This document shows, one piece after another, positions 18,101-27,292 of a DNA stretch of 64,000 bases. Source of the stretch: Glaciecola sp. HTCC2999 (GTDB lineage Bacteria > Pseudomonadota > Gammaproteobacteria > Enterobacterales > Alteromonadaceae); the NCBI GenBank assembly GCA_949498985.1, contig CATECQ010000042.1, positions 1 to 64,000 of the forward strand, in the 5' to 3' direction. A program made the translations under genes and the position numbers. Numbering within the stretch: the first letter of the stretch is position 1; each line of letters starts with the position of its first letter. The notes under the pieces were generated by a model. It worked only from the letters and a program-made list of their open reading frames with translations. It was not told the DNA's origin and did no database searches.

Positions 18101-19985
18101 ACATATCCTCTGTGGGGAATGCTTCGTGTAACATGCTAAAATCCATAATCCAATTACACCCACCATCAGGTGATGCAATTTGGTATGGCGTCTCATCAAT
18201 GACCCTGAGCCCAAAATTTTCTAACATCGGCAATACATCTGAAAGATGAATCGGTTCTTGTCGATGATAGAGTTTTAAACGAACCGAATGACTTCGATTG
18301 TCGACCTCTTGTGGGCGATAAAATAACATCTCTAATGGATTATCTTCAGATAAACGCTCTAGATTTTTTAAATCAGCTAAAGCGGCACTGGGTAAGTATT
18401 CATTCATATATGACTGAGAAAAACTATCAGCATAGCGCTCAATCAAAGGCACACTATCACTTTCTCCAAATGCTGATTTAATCACTGACGCAAAACGATC
18501 TGACCAGGTTTTAGTTAACTCAATAATATTTTGTTCAATTTCTTTCACAGGATAATCCATATTGTTATCTTTAACTCGCACGATGTAGTGTGTGCGTGCA
18601 TATACTGATTCTGAAAAATAAGTGGTAAATTCGACAGGTTGTTCACTACCAAAAGCCTGACGTAAATAAACTTGAGTGTGTTTACGTAATGCCGTGTTAT
18701 ATTTTTCTCTTGGAACATAAGTCATACAAGAAATAAAACGGCCAAACGCATCCTTACGAATAAACATTCTTGAAATGCCACGTTCTTGCATTTGAAAAAT
18801 GCCGCTTACAATATCAGCTAATTCTTGTGTTGGGGAATGTAATAATTCCTCTCGAGGATATGTTTCTAAAATATTAATTATCGCTTTATATGCATGCGTC
18901 CCCGCTTCAACATCAGCAGCTTCACACACATCAATAATTTTTTGTGATAACACAGGTATATCCATTACGCTTGAATTATAAAAAGATGCAGAATATAAGC
19001 CTAAAAAACGATGTTCACCAATCACTTCACCAGAATCATTCAACACTTTAACTCCAATGTAATCAATGTGAGCCGGACGATGAACACGTGCTAAAGAGGA
19101 GGTTTTAGTTAAAATTAATGGTTTAGAGGATAACGTTTCTCTTCTCGCTGAACTAGGTAAATTGGACATACGACGATCACGACTACGTATCGAGTTTTTC
19201 ATTATCCCAAGACTGGTATCATTTTTCGGATGCCAAAAATGGTCACCCTCTAGCGCTAAAACTTCATAATATCGATAGCCCATTAGCGTAAAATGATGGT
19301 CAGCTAGCCAATCAATAAATTGAATAGTTGAATTACGTGTTGTATCAGTAAATGTAAAATCCGACTCTTGAATCACCGTTTTCATTTCAAGTAATCGAGA
19401 CTGCATTGGTGACCAATCTTTCACTACTAAGGATACTTCTGACAAGACTGAACTTAATTCTGCAGTCAATGCATCAATTTGGACTTGATTAACTTGGTGG
19501 TCAATTTCAATGTGAAAAACGGTTTCTTTAGAACATGTTACACATTCGGATTTATTTTCTGAAACAAAAGATTGTAATTCATGCTCATCTGAGCGAACTA
19601 GTGTGATTGGACTATGTAAAAAAAGGTGAGCGGTAATACCAATACGATTTAGGGCAATTCGGATTGAATCAACCAAGAATGGCATATCGGGTGTAATGAT
19701 CTCAACTATTGTATGTTCAGATTGCCATCCATGATGCATAATCTGTGGATTATAAACTTGTATAAACGGAGTCCTTGCATCATAACGACAAAAACTTTGC
19801 CATAAACTTAATGTCGCGCCGTACAAGTCACTATCATTCCTTCCCTCTAAATCGGAAGCAGCAATATTTTTAAATAACAAACGTCCAAATTCTTGAATAA
19901 GTGGTGCTTTATCAGTGGAGTCTTTTCGACCAATTAACGTAAATACATTTTCTAAGAGGACTGAAGGATGACGTGCTGTGTGCAT
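15138..19985 (-). CDS. gdhB: NAD-specific glutamate dehydrogenase, large (about 180 kDa) type
   Basis: Converts glutamate to 2-oxoglutarate and ammonium with NAD+, usually in the catabolic direction. The 1615-residue length matches the large bacterial NAD-GDH class. An N-terminal half with ACT-like regulatory segments (start MHTARHPSVLLENVFTLIG) precedes the catalytic domain with GGKVARGGLRWSDR, FRTEVLGLVKAQQVKN, VPVGAKGGFVCK and the dinucleotide-binding AIGDMAGDVFGNGMLLS region (roughly residues 845-990). A long helical C-terminal domain follows. It is monocistronic in appearance, with 236 bases to the RND gene downstream in gene order of the map. The gene symbol follows Pseudomonas usage. 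Confidence 0.95.
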   Translation of the reverse strand: MHTARHPSVLLENVFTLIGRKDSTDKAPLIQEFGRLLFKNIAASDLEGRNDSDLYGATLSLWQSFCRYDARTPFIQVYNPQIMHHGWQSEHTIVEIITPDMPFLVDSIRIALNRIGITAHLFLHSPITLVRSDEHELQSFVSENKSECVTCSKETVFHIEIDHQVNQVQIDALTAELSSVLSEVSLVVKDWSPMQSRLLEMKTVIQESDFTFTDTTRNSTIQFIDWLADHHFTLMGYRYYEVLALEGDHFWHPKNDTSLGIMKNSIRSRDRRMSNLPSSARRETLSSKPLILTKTSSLARVHRPAHIDYIGVKVLNDSGEVIGEHRFLGLYSASFYNSSVMDIPVLSQKIIDVCEAADVEAGTHAYKAIINILETYPREELLHSPTQELADIVSGIFQMQERGISRMFIRKDAFGRFISCMTYVPREKYNTALRKHTQVYLRQAFGSEQPVEFTTYFSESVYARTHYIVRVKDNNMDYPVKEIEQNIIELTKTWSDRFASVIKSAFGESDSVPLIERYADSFSQSYMNEYLPSAALADLKNLERLSEDNPLEMLFYRPQEVDNRSHSVRLKLYHRQEPIHLSDVLPMLENFGLRVIDETPYQIASPDGGCNWIMDFSMLHEAFPTEDMSRSQILFQEAFNLVWHNHLEDDAFNRLILNANLTGRNVTVLRAYAKYMRQIGLSFSIEYIANTMAAYPEISASLISLFTHRFDPALQYDEQIQNELVDVITQSLDHVNNLDDDRIIRKYLDMILATVRTNFYQPKLNGEQKSYISFKLLPEHISDMPLPLPKFEIFVYSPRIEGVHLRGGKVARGGLRWSDRFEDFRTEVLGLVKAQQVKNTVIVPVGAKGGFVCKQLPKLGGREAFIAEGQACYRIFIRSLLDITDNIIDGEIIHPKHVVRHDGDDAYLVVAADKGTATFSDIANEIADEFNFWLGDAFASGGSVGYDHKKMGITARGAWESVKRHFRERGVDCQTTEFTCIAIGDMAGDVFGNGMLLSQKTQLVAAFNHMHIFFDPSPDTAKSYLERERLFADPSLNWSDYDTSIISSGGGVFSRRDKSITLSKEMQKCLNTRISKMTPNELIHQILQMKADLLWNGGIGTYVKSTQESDADVGDRANDAVRVNGAQLNVSIIGEGGNLGCTQLGRVEFAKHGGKVNTDFIDNVGGVDCSDNEVNIKILLNSLVANGELTVKQRNQILYDMTDDVATIVLDDCYRQTQSISINEQAGFGQINEQLRFIYTLEKKGELNRELEYIPNDEEFSERIANGMGLTRPELSVLISYAKMVLKEELNKPEITDSQYYQQFLVDSFPLLLQNKYQTQMQQHPLKSEIIATKLTNFMINDMGINFAHRLNEETGATFTDIAHAYSTVKAIYETSSLWRKVEQLDNKIDAALQLSLLDEIRRSVRRATRWLLRESPNFSTIEAAVEFYKPVFRDVFTHIKKYLVDSEVAELDKKILSYTSQGVSEDIAFNVAIQSNVFSAFDIAHIVQKTEYDTALVSRLYFQLGSELKLHWFLEQINQQNVTNHWQALARASYREELDHQQRLMTTSLLRRSEGLMTTADVDGLLTSWMEANHHLIARWSSMMNEFKTSNTNEFAKFSVALRELLLMGNKINV

Positions 19986-20146
19986 AAAATATCCCTAATG
20001 ATTGAAACCGGTCATTTCAAATACTGATATATTTATTATATATCAACTTAATGATAGCAATAGTGCTATTTTGAATGAGTTGTTGCTCTAGATAAAGCCT
20101 TTTATCTCAAAAGAATTACCGATTTAATAAGTATGCAAATATACAT

Positions 20147-20174
20147 AAAAAAAAGGACCAAAGGCCCTTTTTTA
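20147..20174 (-). terminator. Intrinsic terminator of the DUF1302-DUF1329-YCF48-RND operon
   Basis: On the reverse strand AAAAAGG, GCC, a TTT loop, GGTCC and then eight Ts, about 48 bases after the RND gene stop. The rest of 19986-20221 should carry the NAD-GDH promoter; I see no ORF in it. Confidence 0.85.
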
Positions 20175-20221
20175 TTAGATGTTTATGCAAAGACTAAAAA
20201 TTGAATGGTTGTAAAATATGA

Positions 20222-22534
20222 CTACTTTTTATTCCACCATAACAATTTAGCGATTGCTGGTAACACAAAAATAGCACCTAGCATGTTAACTATAAACATA
20301 AAGGTCAATAGGATCCCCATATCCATTTGGAATTTGAGTGATGAAAAGACCCAAGTACTTACCCCAATAGCTAAGGTGATACCGGTAAATAATACTGCAC
20401 TACCGCGTTCTTTTAATGCTTCTAAATACGCTAATTTAACACTATCCCCAGCACGAAGACGAACGACCATAGTTGATAAAATATAAATCCCATAATCAAC
20501 ACCGATTCCTACACCTAATGCGATAACGGGTAAAGTAGATACTGTCAAACCAATTTGTAAAAATGTCATTAGCGCTTGTGCAAGTACTGAGACTACATAT
20601 AAAGGTATGACAACAGATAATGTTGCACGTAATGAACGGAAACTTAATAAACATAACAAGATAACAGCACCGAACACATATAAGAGCATGGGATCTTGCG
20701 AACTAGCAACAGCTTCGTTTGTCGCTGCCATTACTCCAACAGGTCCTGAAGCAAGTGCAAATGTTAAGTTCTCATCTTGATAGTCATCACGAAAATCTTT
20801 AACCGCATCAACGACTCGAGTTATAGTTTCTGCCTTATGATCTTCCATGAATAAAATGACAGGCATAACAGAACAATCTGCATTTAACAAACCAGATGAC
20901 GTTGGAACACGTGACACTGCTTGTACTAGCGTTTGTTCATTACGCGGTAACACATGCCACTTAGGATTACCTTCGTTATAACCCGCGTTAATCCGCTTAG
21001 CAACCGACGGTAATGAAACAGCAGACTGAATCCCTTCAACGTTTTGCATACGCCACTGAAACTCATCAATACGAGTCATAACATCATGAGATGTACAAGC
21101 AGCAGGACCTGCTTCAACTAAAATAGAAATGTAATCTACTGTAATCTCATATTTATCAGTAATTAAAAAAGTATCTTGATTGTAACGTGAATCCTCATGT
21201 AGGGCTGGTGCACCGGCATGCAAATCACCAATTTTCAGGTTTTTAGCTTGAATAGAACCCAATATAAATAATAATGCTGTCAGTAATACAATACCGACCG
21301 CAACGGGTTTATCACAACACTTAGTGAACCATAACCAAGCATTAGCTGCGGCACTTTGTTGACTAAATTTGGCTTTATAAGAATCATCAAGAGTAATGAA
21401 TGACATCAATACTGGTAATAAGATTAAATTTGTCAAAATAATAACTGCCACACCCATTGATGCAGTTATAGCGAGCTCTTTAATAATACCTATGTCAATG
21501 ACTAACAGGGTCATAAATCCAACAGTATCAGATAGTAAAGCAATCCCACCAGGTATAAGTAATGAGGTGAACGCAAGTTTAGACGCATTTAACACACTCA
21601 TGCCTGCTACAGCATGATTACTTACCGCATTAATCATTTGGACGCCATGACTCACGCCAATAGCAAAGACTAAGAATGGCACTAAAATTGACATTGGATC
21701 TAAGCCAAAACCAAATAAGGTTAATAGTCCTAATTGCCATATGACTGCCACAATTGAGCAAAGAAGCGGTAATACCGTCAACATAATGGATTTAGAAAAT
21801 AAGAAAACCATAATGGCCGTTATCGCTATGGCAATAGCAAAAAACATGATGACATCTTTTGCACCATTAGCCACATCTGCAATCATCTTTGAAAAACCAA
21901 TAATATGAATCGAGATAGCGTCTGATTCATACTTGTCTCTTAGCTCAGTTTCCAATTGATTACCAATCTCTAACATATCCAATGGTTCACCTGTTTCAGG
22001 ATTAGTGGATAATAACTGAGCAGTCACCATAGCACATGAAAAATCACTGGATACCTGACGGCCAACAATGCCTGCTTTTTCAATATTTTGTTCAACCAAT
22101 TTAAGGACATTCATATCGGTTGAATTAAAATCAGCGGGTATCACAGGACCGCCAGCAAACCCACCCTCAACAATCTCTGTGAAACGTGTTGAAGGGGCAA
22201 ATAATGAAACAACAAGAGAACGCTCTACTCCATTAATAAAAAATACATCATCATGAACATTTTTATAAGTATCAAAAAATTGAGTATTAAAAATATTGCC
22301 AGACGCATCACATACAGATACCAAGACACTATTAGCACCATCAAAGTCTGCACGATGTTTCATGTAGTTGAGCATATACTCATGTTCAAGAGGAATATTC
22401 TTCTCAAAACCAGCATCAAGTTTTAATTGAGAAGCCATGAATAACAAAATGACCGTTATGAGAGAAAAAATTGCAACTACGAGTTTACGGTGACCAAATA
22501 TCGCCGCTTCTGAAAATCTGATAATTTTATCCAT
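20222..22534 (-). CDS. RND superfamily (MMPL-type) transporter
   Basis: A 770-residue inner-membrane protein. One transmembrane helix near residues 17-35 is followed by a large periplasmic loop, a membrane block near 220-400 (with ILVPFLVFAIGVSHGVQMIN), a second single helix near 415-435, another periplasmic loop and a final membrane block near 620-765 (VIALGVGIGVDYGIYILSTM). This duplicated 1+5 layout and the GxxxDYxxx-type motifs are typical of RND/MMPL lipid and hydrophobic-compound transporters. It is the last gene of a four-gene operon with DUF1302, DUF1329 and YCF48-like proteins, a combination seen repeatedly in proteobacteria. The substrate is unknown; a lipidic compound is inferred. 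Confidence 0.88.
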   Translation of the reverse strand: MDKIIRFSEAAIFGHRKLVVAIFSLITVILLFMASQLKLDAGFEKNIPLEHEYMLNYMKHRADFDGANSVLVSVCDASGNIFNTQFFDTYKNVHDDVFFINGVERSLVVSLFAPSTRFTEIVEGGFAGGPVIPADFNSTDMNVLKLVEQNIEKAGIVGRQVSSDFSCAMVTAQLLSTNPETGEPLDMLEIGNQLETELRDKYESDAISIHIIGFSKMIADVANGAKDVIMFFAIAIAITAIMVFLFSKSIMLTVLPLLCSIVAVIWQLGLLTLFGFGLDPMSILVPFLVFAIGVSHGVQMINAVSNHAVAGMSVLNASKLAFTSLLIPGGIALLSDTVGFMTLLVIDIGIIKELAITASMGVAVIILTNLILLPVLMSFITLDDSYKAKFSQQSAAANAWLWFTKCCDKPVAVGIVLLTALLFILGSIQAKNLKIGDLHAGAPALHEDSRYNQDTFLITDKYEITVDYISILVEAGPAACTSHDVMTRIDEFQWRMQNVEGIQSAVSLPSVAKRINAGYNEGNPKWHVLPRNEQTLVQAVSRVPTSSGLLNADCSVMPVILFMEDHKAETITRVVDAVKDFRDDYQDENLTFALASGPVGVMAATNEAVASSQDPMLLYVFGAVILLCLLSFRSLRATLSVVIPLYVVSVLAQALMTFLQIGLTVSTLPVIALGVGIGVDYGIYILSTMVVRLRAGDSVKLAYLEALKERGSAVLFTGITLAIGVSTWVFSSLKFQMDMGILLTFMFIVNMLGAIFVLPAIAKLLWWNKK

Positions 22535-22550
22535 GAATGATATCTAATTC

Positions 22551-23558
22551 TTATTCTGTTAGTGGGGCTAGACCATTACTGGTCACTGCAATCATATTAT
22601 TGTTCAATGAAAGTGCATTTAATAATGTCACCTTATCGCTATTTTGCTTTATCGTAACCTGCGGATCAGAACAACTAGGTGTGTCATCAACCGATAAATA
22701 ATCAATCGTCGCGACATAACCATTATTACTTAATACTAAAAGACGCTCATCTATAATTAATAATGAATTAACAGAACCTGTATGACATAAATCAATTCGA
22801 GTCCATTCATTATCAGAATGCTTCATAAACAAATTACCGCGAAGCCCACCAGCGATTAAGATATCTTTTGATGACGTGATATCAAAAAAAGAACCATCAT
22901 AGTCAATATCAATTCGTTCCCATGACATCCCTTGATTGGTACTTTGCGCTAACATTCCAGTCTCACCAGCCATGTAAACAGTGTTTTCAAACACATATAA
23001 ACGATTAAAGTGAGGTAAAATAGATTCTAATTCCTGCTTATAAAATTCTTCGCCATCAAACTCACGTACTTCTTCTAAATATTCAATATCATCAGGATGC
23101 AGTAAGGTAGAGTGAAGCTCCGTAGACCAGGATTTGCCACCATCTACAGTTCGCATAAAGCTGCCGTAAGCACCAGCAACAATGCCATGTTTTTGATCAA
23201 AAAAATGCACGTCCATGAGTGGGTGCTCTTTATTCACATCTTGGTATTGTAACTGCCAAGTGGCACCAGAATCTTTCGAATGAATAATCGTAAAATCATG
23301 ACCCACCGCCCATAACAAATTATCGATACGAGTAACGGCTGTCAGTGTCGCTTTGGTAGGAACAATGACCTGTTGAGCATCAGCAACAGATGAACCAATA
23401 AGAATGTGTCCACGTTCACCCACTGCAACATATTGGTTAGCAGATAACGACGTAATATCCAATAATATGGAGTCACTTGATAATGCGGCATTGATAGAAT
23501 CATTTGCAAAACTAGAAGCAGATAAAACCAGTATCAATGCGAAAAAATACTTAAACAT
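22551..23558 (-). CDS. YCF48/BNR-repeat exported protein
   Basis: A 335-residue protein with a signal peptide (MFKYFFALILVLSASSFA, cleavage near residue 18). Repeated BNR-like motifs (SKDSGATWQLQYQ, TVDGGKSWSTEL, STNQGMSWERI) indicate a beta-propeller of the YCF48/photosystem II assembly factor-like family. In this operon context it is probably a periplasmic partner of the RND transporter encoded 16 bases downstream. A hairpin with a T-rich tail lies between it and the DUF1329 gene and may reduce its expression relative to the first two genes. Its role is not known. Confidence 0.8.
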   Translation of the reverse strand: MFKYFFALILVLSASSFANDSINAALSSDSILLDITSLSANQYVAVGERGHILIGSSVADAQQVIVPTKATLTAVTRIDNLLWAVGHDFTIIHSKDSGATWQLQYQDVNKEHPLMDVHFFDQKHGIVAGAYGSFMRTVDGGKSWSTELHSTLLHPDDIEYLEEVREFDGEEFYKQELESILPHFNRLYVFENTVYMAGETGMLAQSTNQGMSWERIDIDYDGSFFDITSSKDILIAGGLRGNLFMKHSDNEWTRIDLCHTGSVNSLLIIDERLLVLSNNGYVATIDYLSVDDTPSCSDPQVTIKQNSDKVTLLNALSLNNNMIAVTSNGLAPLTE

Positions 23559-23571
23559 AGTAGGCCTAAAA

Positions 23572-23599
23572 GTAAAACGGTTGACCTAAGCCAACCGTT
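23572..23599 (-). terminator. Possible attenuator between DUF1329 and YCF48-like genes
   Basis: On the reverse strand AACGGTTG pairs perfectly with CAACCGTT across an 8-base loop, followed by TTTACTTTT. It lies in the 52-base gap after the DUF1329 stop, inside the operon. The interrupted T-run suggests partial termination or a processing/stabilising structure rather than a full stop. Confidence 0.5.
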
Positions 23600-23610
23600 G
23601 TTTAAATTGC

Positions 23611-24978
23611 TTATCTTCTACCTTCTCGACGCAACGCTTGCGGCGTAAACATCCGGTCATTTAAATCTGATTCAAAATCATACATATCTTCTTCATTATC
23701 TAAGCCGGTAGCCAAATAACGACGAGAGTTAAGATCATGATAAATCTCAAGAGTTGACCAAGGTGATGGTACTTCATAATAGTTTAAACCATAAGCTAAA
23801 GCAACACGATATAGACCTCCACGGTCATCATATGAATCTGCCACTAAAATTTGCCAGCTATCTTCGTCTATATAGAAAACACGTTTTCCATATACATGAC
23901 GGAACTCTTCTTTCAGCGTAGCTTCAACTACCCATACACGATGCTTTTCGAAACGAGTCAAATCGGGGTTAACATGATGCTGTTTCAGAACATCTTCATA
24001 AGATAATTGATCACTATGAATTTTATAGCTGTTATAAGCAACATACATTTCTTGCTTACCCTTCAACTCCCAATTATAACGATTTGGAGAACCGTTATAC
24101 ATATCATAATCATCTGTAGTACGAAGGCCATCCGTAGAAGTTCCTGGAGTATCGTAGGCAACATTAGGCGCACGACGAACACGACGTTGACCAGTGTTGT
24201 AAGTCCATGCTTGACGAGGTGTTTTTACCTGATCAAGCGTTTCATGTACAAGTAACGCTGTACCAGCCAAACGTGAAGGTTTAGTCACTTTCTGTTTAAA
24301 CTTGAACAACACATTATCTTGCATCAGTTGTTCAGGTGTAAAGCCAGCGTCTGAATACTTAATCATCATCTGTTCTTCAAACCCAATAACCGTATACGCT
24401 CCACCTTCAGTAACAGCAGCTTGACCGCCAAAACGTGTGATGTTTTCACCACGGAAACGTAACGTGTGATTCCATATAGCTTCTAAACCGTTTTTGGGAA
24501 TAGGAAAAGGGATACCCATAATTGCATTCTTTAATCCATTACCACCGGGTAACAACTCGGCAGTAACTGCATTTTGTTTAGTCGAATCATAAACAAAGTC
24601 AGGATAAGACGCACTACGACGTGTCGGATAGACAGGCATCTTATAAGTATCAGGGTAAGTTTCAAACAAAGCTATTTGACCAGGTGATAAGAAGTCTGCA
24701 TAGTCTTTATAATTCGCTGATGTGATGGTATAAAGCACCTTATCATCTGCGAACGGGTCTAAGTGATGATCACCCACTTTATACCCCGATGGAGCAGAGG
24801 TTATACCGCCTGTCCAAGCTGGAATAGAACCATCTGCGTTACCCGCCTTAATAGCACCTACCGGTGTTAATTCATTACCTAACTTAGCCGCTTCTGATGG
24901 CGAAACTTTAGCAGAAACAGCGCTGCCATATAGGGCAAACGTAAGGGCTGTTGCTATAATGCTTATTTTTTTTATCAT
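23611..24978 (-). CDS. DUF1329 family outer-membrane-associated protein
   Basis: A 455-residue exported protein with signal peptide MIKKISIIATALTFALYGSAVSA. The mature part opens with the family-typical segment SPSEAAKLGNELTPVGAIKAGNADGSIPAWTGG, and later has the conserved YKMPVYPTRRSASYPDF and tyrosine-rich NRYNWELKGKQEMYVAYNSY stretches. DUF1329 proteins are related in fold to outer-membrane lipid-handling proteins (LolB/LppX-like; recalled) and nearly always pair with DUF1302. I start at the ATG at 24978; an in-frame TTG at 24990 is possible but abuts the DUF1302 stop. Twelve bases separate it from the DUF1302 gene. Confidence 0.88.
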   Translation of the reverse strand: MIKKISIIATALTFALYGSAVSAKVSPSEAAKLGNELTPVGAIKAGNADGSIPAWTGGITSAPSGYKVGDHHLDPFADDKVLYTITSANYKDYADFLSPGQIALFETYPDTYKMPVYPTRRSASYPDFVYDSTKQNAVTAELLPGGNGLKNAIMGIPFPIPKNGLEAIWNHTLRFRGENITRFGGQAAVTEGGAYTVIGFEEQMMIKYSDAGFTPEQLMQDNVLFKFKQKVTKPSRLAGTALLVHETLDQVKTPRQAWTYNTGQRRVRRAPNVAYDTPGTSTDGLRTTDDYDMYNGSPNRYNWELKGKQEMYVAYNSYKIHSDQLSYEDVLKQHHVNPDLTRFEKHRVWVVEATLKEEFRHVYGKRVFYIDEDSWQILVADSYDDRGGLYRVALAYGLNYYEVPSPWSTLEIYHDLNSRRYLATGLDNEEDMYDFESDLNDRMFTPQALRREGRR

Positions 24979-24990
24979 GTTAATACCCAA

Positions 24991-27081
24991 TTAGTAAGAA
25001 TACTTAAAGTTAAGAGAAACCAAATCACGATCCGCTAGCGCGTTTGTCGTGCCAATTCCACCCCAAAATGCATTGTAAGAAACGGATACAGAATACTTAC
25101 TTAAGTAATCAAATGTACCAGTGAAACTTGCTGATTGACGGTCTTCCGTAAATAAGAATAACGGATCCGGCGTCGTGCCACTTACATCATGTGCATAAGT
25201 TGCACGTGTGCGAAGATTCACACCGCCAAAGATATTGTTATAATCTGCAACGGCTAACAAGCGATAACCCCAAGCAGTTTGAGTCGAAAACGGATTTGTT
25301 TCTGGACCGTTTGAAAGACCAGTATGTAAACCTTGACCAACTGAACCAGTGAAGGTATTGGGTTCAAGGCTTGGGGTTCTTGCAGTACCCGGTGCATTCA
25401 AACGAATCACCTCAGGATCTGGGAAATCTAATACATCAACATAAGCTAATTCACCAAGTAACACCACGTTATCAGCTCCTAACATAGGACCAAAAATATG
25501 TGAAATGGTTACTTGCGCTTGGAACGTATCAGATAATAAATAACCAGCGGCATACTCACCAGGACTCGTGGTACCTGACTGACCGTTTGGTAAAATGACA
25601 TTATTCAACTGAGATATACCGGCTAGGTCTGGACGTAAACCCGCGTTAGCTAGCTGTTCAGGCATCGCCATATATAACAACTCTACATCATCAATTTGTA
25701 ATGGTTCATCTTGGCGATAAGACACTTCACCTGAAAAGCCAGTTTCGCCAATATTGGTATTAAAAGAGGCACCAAATAGAGAGATATCTTCAGGATATAT
25801 AAACTCAGCCTTAGTGAAGGCACGAAGCTGGGTAATATTATCTTTAGTAATTTCGTTAGTGGCTAAGAACCCTAAATCAGCACCAATTCCCGCAGCGGTA
25901 AAGTCAGATGTCACACCCGATACAATTGGGCGCGTGCTATGGTAATTAATGTGATAAAAACCGAATTCAGTCTGATTTAGCTCAGGTGCATACCATGATA
26001 ATTTCAAACCATATTGACCACTATCAGATGCATCTGTATGAGCATCATCAGAATATCCACGCACCGCGACTTTGGTTGGATAAGCTAAGTATGCAGCTGA
26101 TAAAGCTGAACCAGGGGTACCTGCACGTAATGCGTCACCCAAACCATTCAATTCTGATAATAAGAAATCTAAATGTATATCTGGGTTACCCGAAAATCCC
26201 AATTGAATGTTTGAAGCTTGACCACCCTCGCCTGCAAAATCATTCGTTGCAAAGTATGATCCCGCAACCGGTAAACGTGAAGCTTCCCAATCATACTGAT
26301 AGTAACCCGCAACAGTAATATTATCGGTAATACCTAATGAGGCATATACCATTCCAACTGGAATAAATACTTCTTTAAGTTCAGCTCCAGGTGTTCTAGC
26401 ACGCGTCACATCTACTGGGTTAGTGGTATTGATACCGTGCTGAATGAATGTTGATTCACCCCAACTGATTACTTGATCACCAACACGAACTGTCAGTGGC
26501 ATTTCACCTACGTCCATATCAGTATAGAAAAAGAAATCTAATAAACGTAAATCTTCGCAAAGTTGTTCGCGAGCCTTTTTGCTGGCACACAAGTCAATCG
26601 AGTCACCGTTAACAGGGCGGTCCCAATGATTATTATCACTTGAAGTAACGAAGTCTTTATAATATAAGCCACGCATGAATAAACCCATATTTTCATATTG
26701 GACGTCTATTTCATGTGAACTAGATACTTGAAATGAATACATATCACCTGGATCATTCATTAAGTTACCTAAGTCGCCATTAGTAGAGTAACTACCACGA
26801 TCGTTAGCAATACCCCAGACATCAGCGCTGATATAGATATTATTTCCTAAGGCGGAATACCCAGACCAGTTAAAGTCAGGTAAATTTGAATTACCAATTA
26901 AACTTAAATCACGATCTTCAACTCGGTAAGCAGTACCAACAGTAAACGTTGAATCAACTGTCACTGTCACATCGCCAAATTCAAAATCGGCAGCATTAAC
27001 CATCAACGAACTGCTTGTTAATAAAGCAGCAATACCAAGGGCTATAGGGGATTTTCTGAACAGATGGGGTTTATGTGTCAT
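24991..27081 (-). CDS. DUF1302 family outer-membrane beta-barrel-like protein
   Basis: A 696-residue exported protein with signal peptide MTHKPHLFRKSPIALGIAAL and cleavage near NAADFEF (about residue 30). The family marker FEFGDVTVTVDSTFTVGTAYRVEDRD is at the mature N-terminus. Alternating hydrophobic strands end in the C-terminal SLNFKYSY, an aromatic-terminated strand as expected for outer-membrane barrels. First gene of the DUF1302-DUF1329-YCF48-RND operon; a FadR-like 17-mer lies 107 bases upstream of the start. The family is uncharacterised; it is often found near genes for hydrophobic substrate metabolism, and an outer-membrane channel for a lipidic compound is inferred. Confidence 0.88.
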   Translation of the reverse strand: MTHKPHLFRKSPIALGIAALLTSSSLMVNAADFEFGDVTVTVDSTFTVGTAYRVEDRDLSLIGNSNLPDFNWSGYSALGNNIYISADVWGIANDRGSYSTNGDLGNLMNDPGDMYSFQVSSSHEIDVQYENMGLFMRGLYYKDFVTSSDNNHWDRPVNGDSIDLCASKKAREQLCEDLRLLDFFFYTDMDVGEMPLTVRVGDQVISWGESTFIQHGINTTNPVDVTRARTPGAELKEVFIPVGMVYASLGITDNITVAGYYQYDWEASRLPVAGSYFATNDFAGEGGQASNIQLGFSGNPDIHLDFLLSELNGLGDALRAGTPGSALSAAYLAYPTKVAVRGYSDDAHTDASDSGQYGLKLSWYAPELNQTEFGFYHINYHSTRPIVSGVTSDFTAAGIGADLGFLATNEITKDNITQLRAFTKAEFIYPEDISLFGASFNTNIGETGFSGEVSYRQDEPLQIDDVELLYMAMPEQLANAGLRPDLAGISQLNNVILPNGQSGTTSPGEYAAGYLLSDTFQAQVTISHIFGPMLGADNVVLLGELAYVDVLDFPDPEVIRLNAPGTARTPSLEPNTFTGSVGQGLHTGLSNGPETNPFSTQTAWGYRLLAVADYNNIFGGVNLRTRATYAHDVSGTTPDPLFLFTEDRQSASFTGTFDYLSKYSVSVSYNAFWGGIGTTNALADRDLVSLNFKYSY

Positions 27082-27187
27082 ATTTATATTCTCCTGGATT
27101 GTCCTTACAATCGTAAAAACAATGTATTAAAGACCGGAACTTTTTATTATTAACAAAATAATTACATTAAATTGATGGATGTGCAAG

Positions 27188-27204
27188 GACTAATCCTACC
27201 AGTT
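27188..27204 (-). promoter_or_regulatory. FadR-like site upstream of the DUF1302 operon
   Basis: Read leftward the sequence is AACTGGTAGGATTAGTC, identical to the FadR consensus AACTGGTCRGACNWGTT at about 14 of 17 positions, including the full AACTGGT half-site. It lies 107 bases upstream of the DUF1302 start, in the 211-base gap before pepN, which holds no ORF. The second half-site is weak, so binding is uncertain. Confidence 0.4.
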
Positions 27205-27292
27205 TCAATGTTTCGACTCTATTTTTTAGTTATATCACTTTATAAGTTAAGCATATGTTAAACATTTACGGACATTTTTTTCAAAAACTAAG

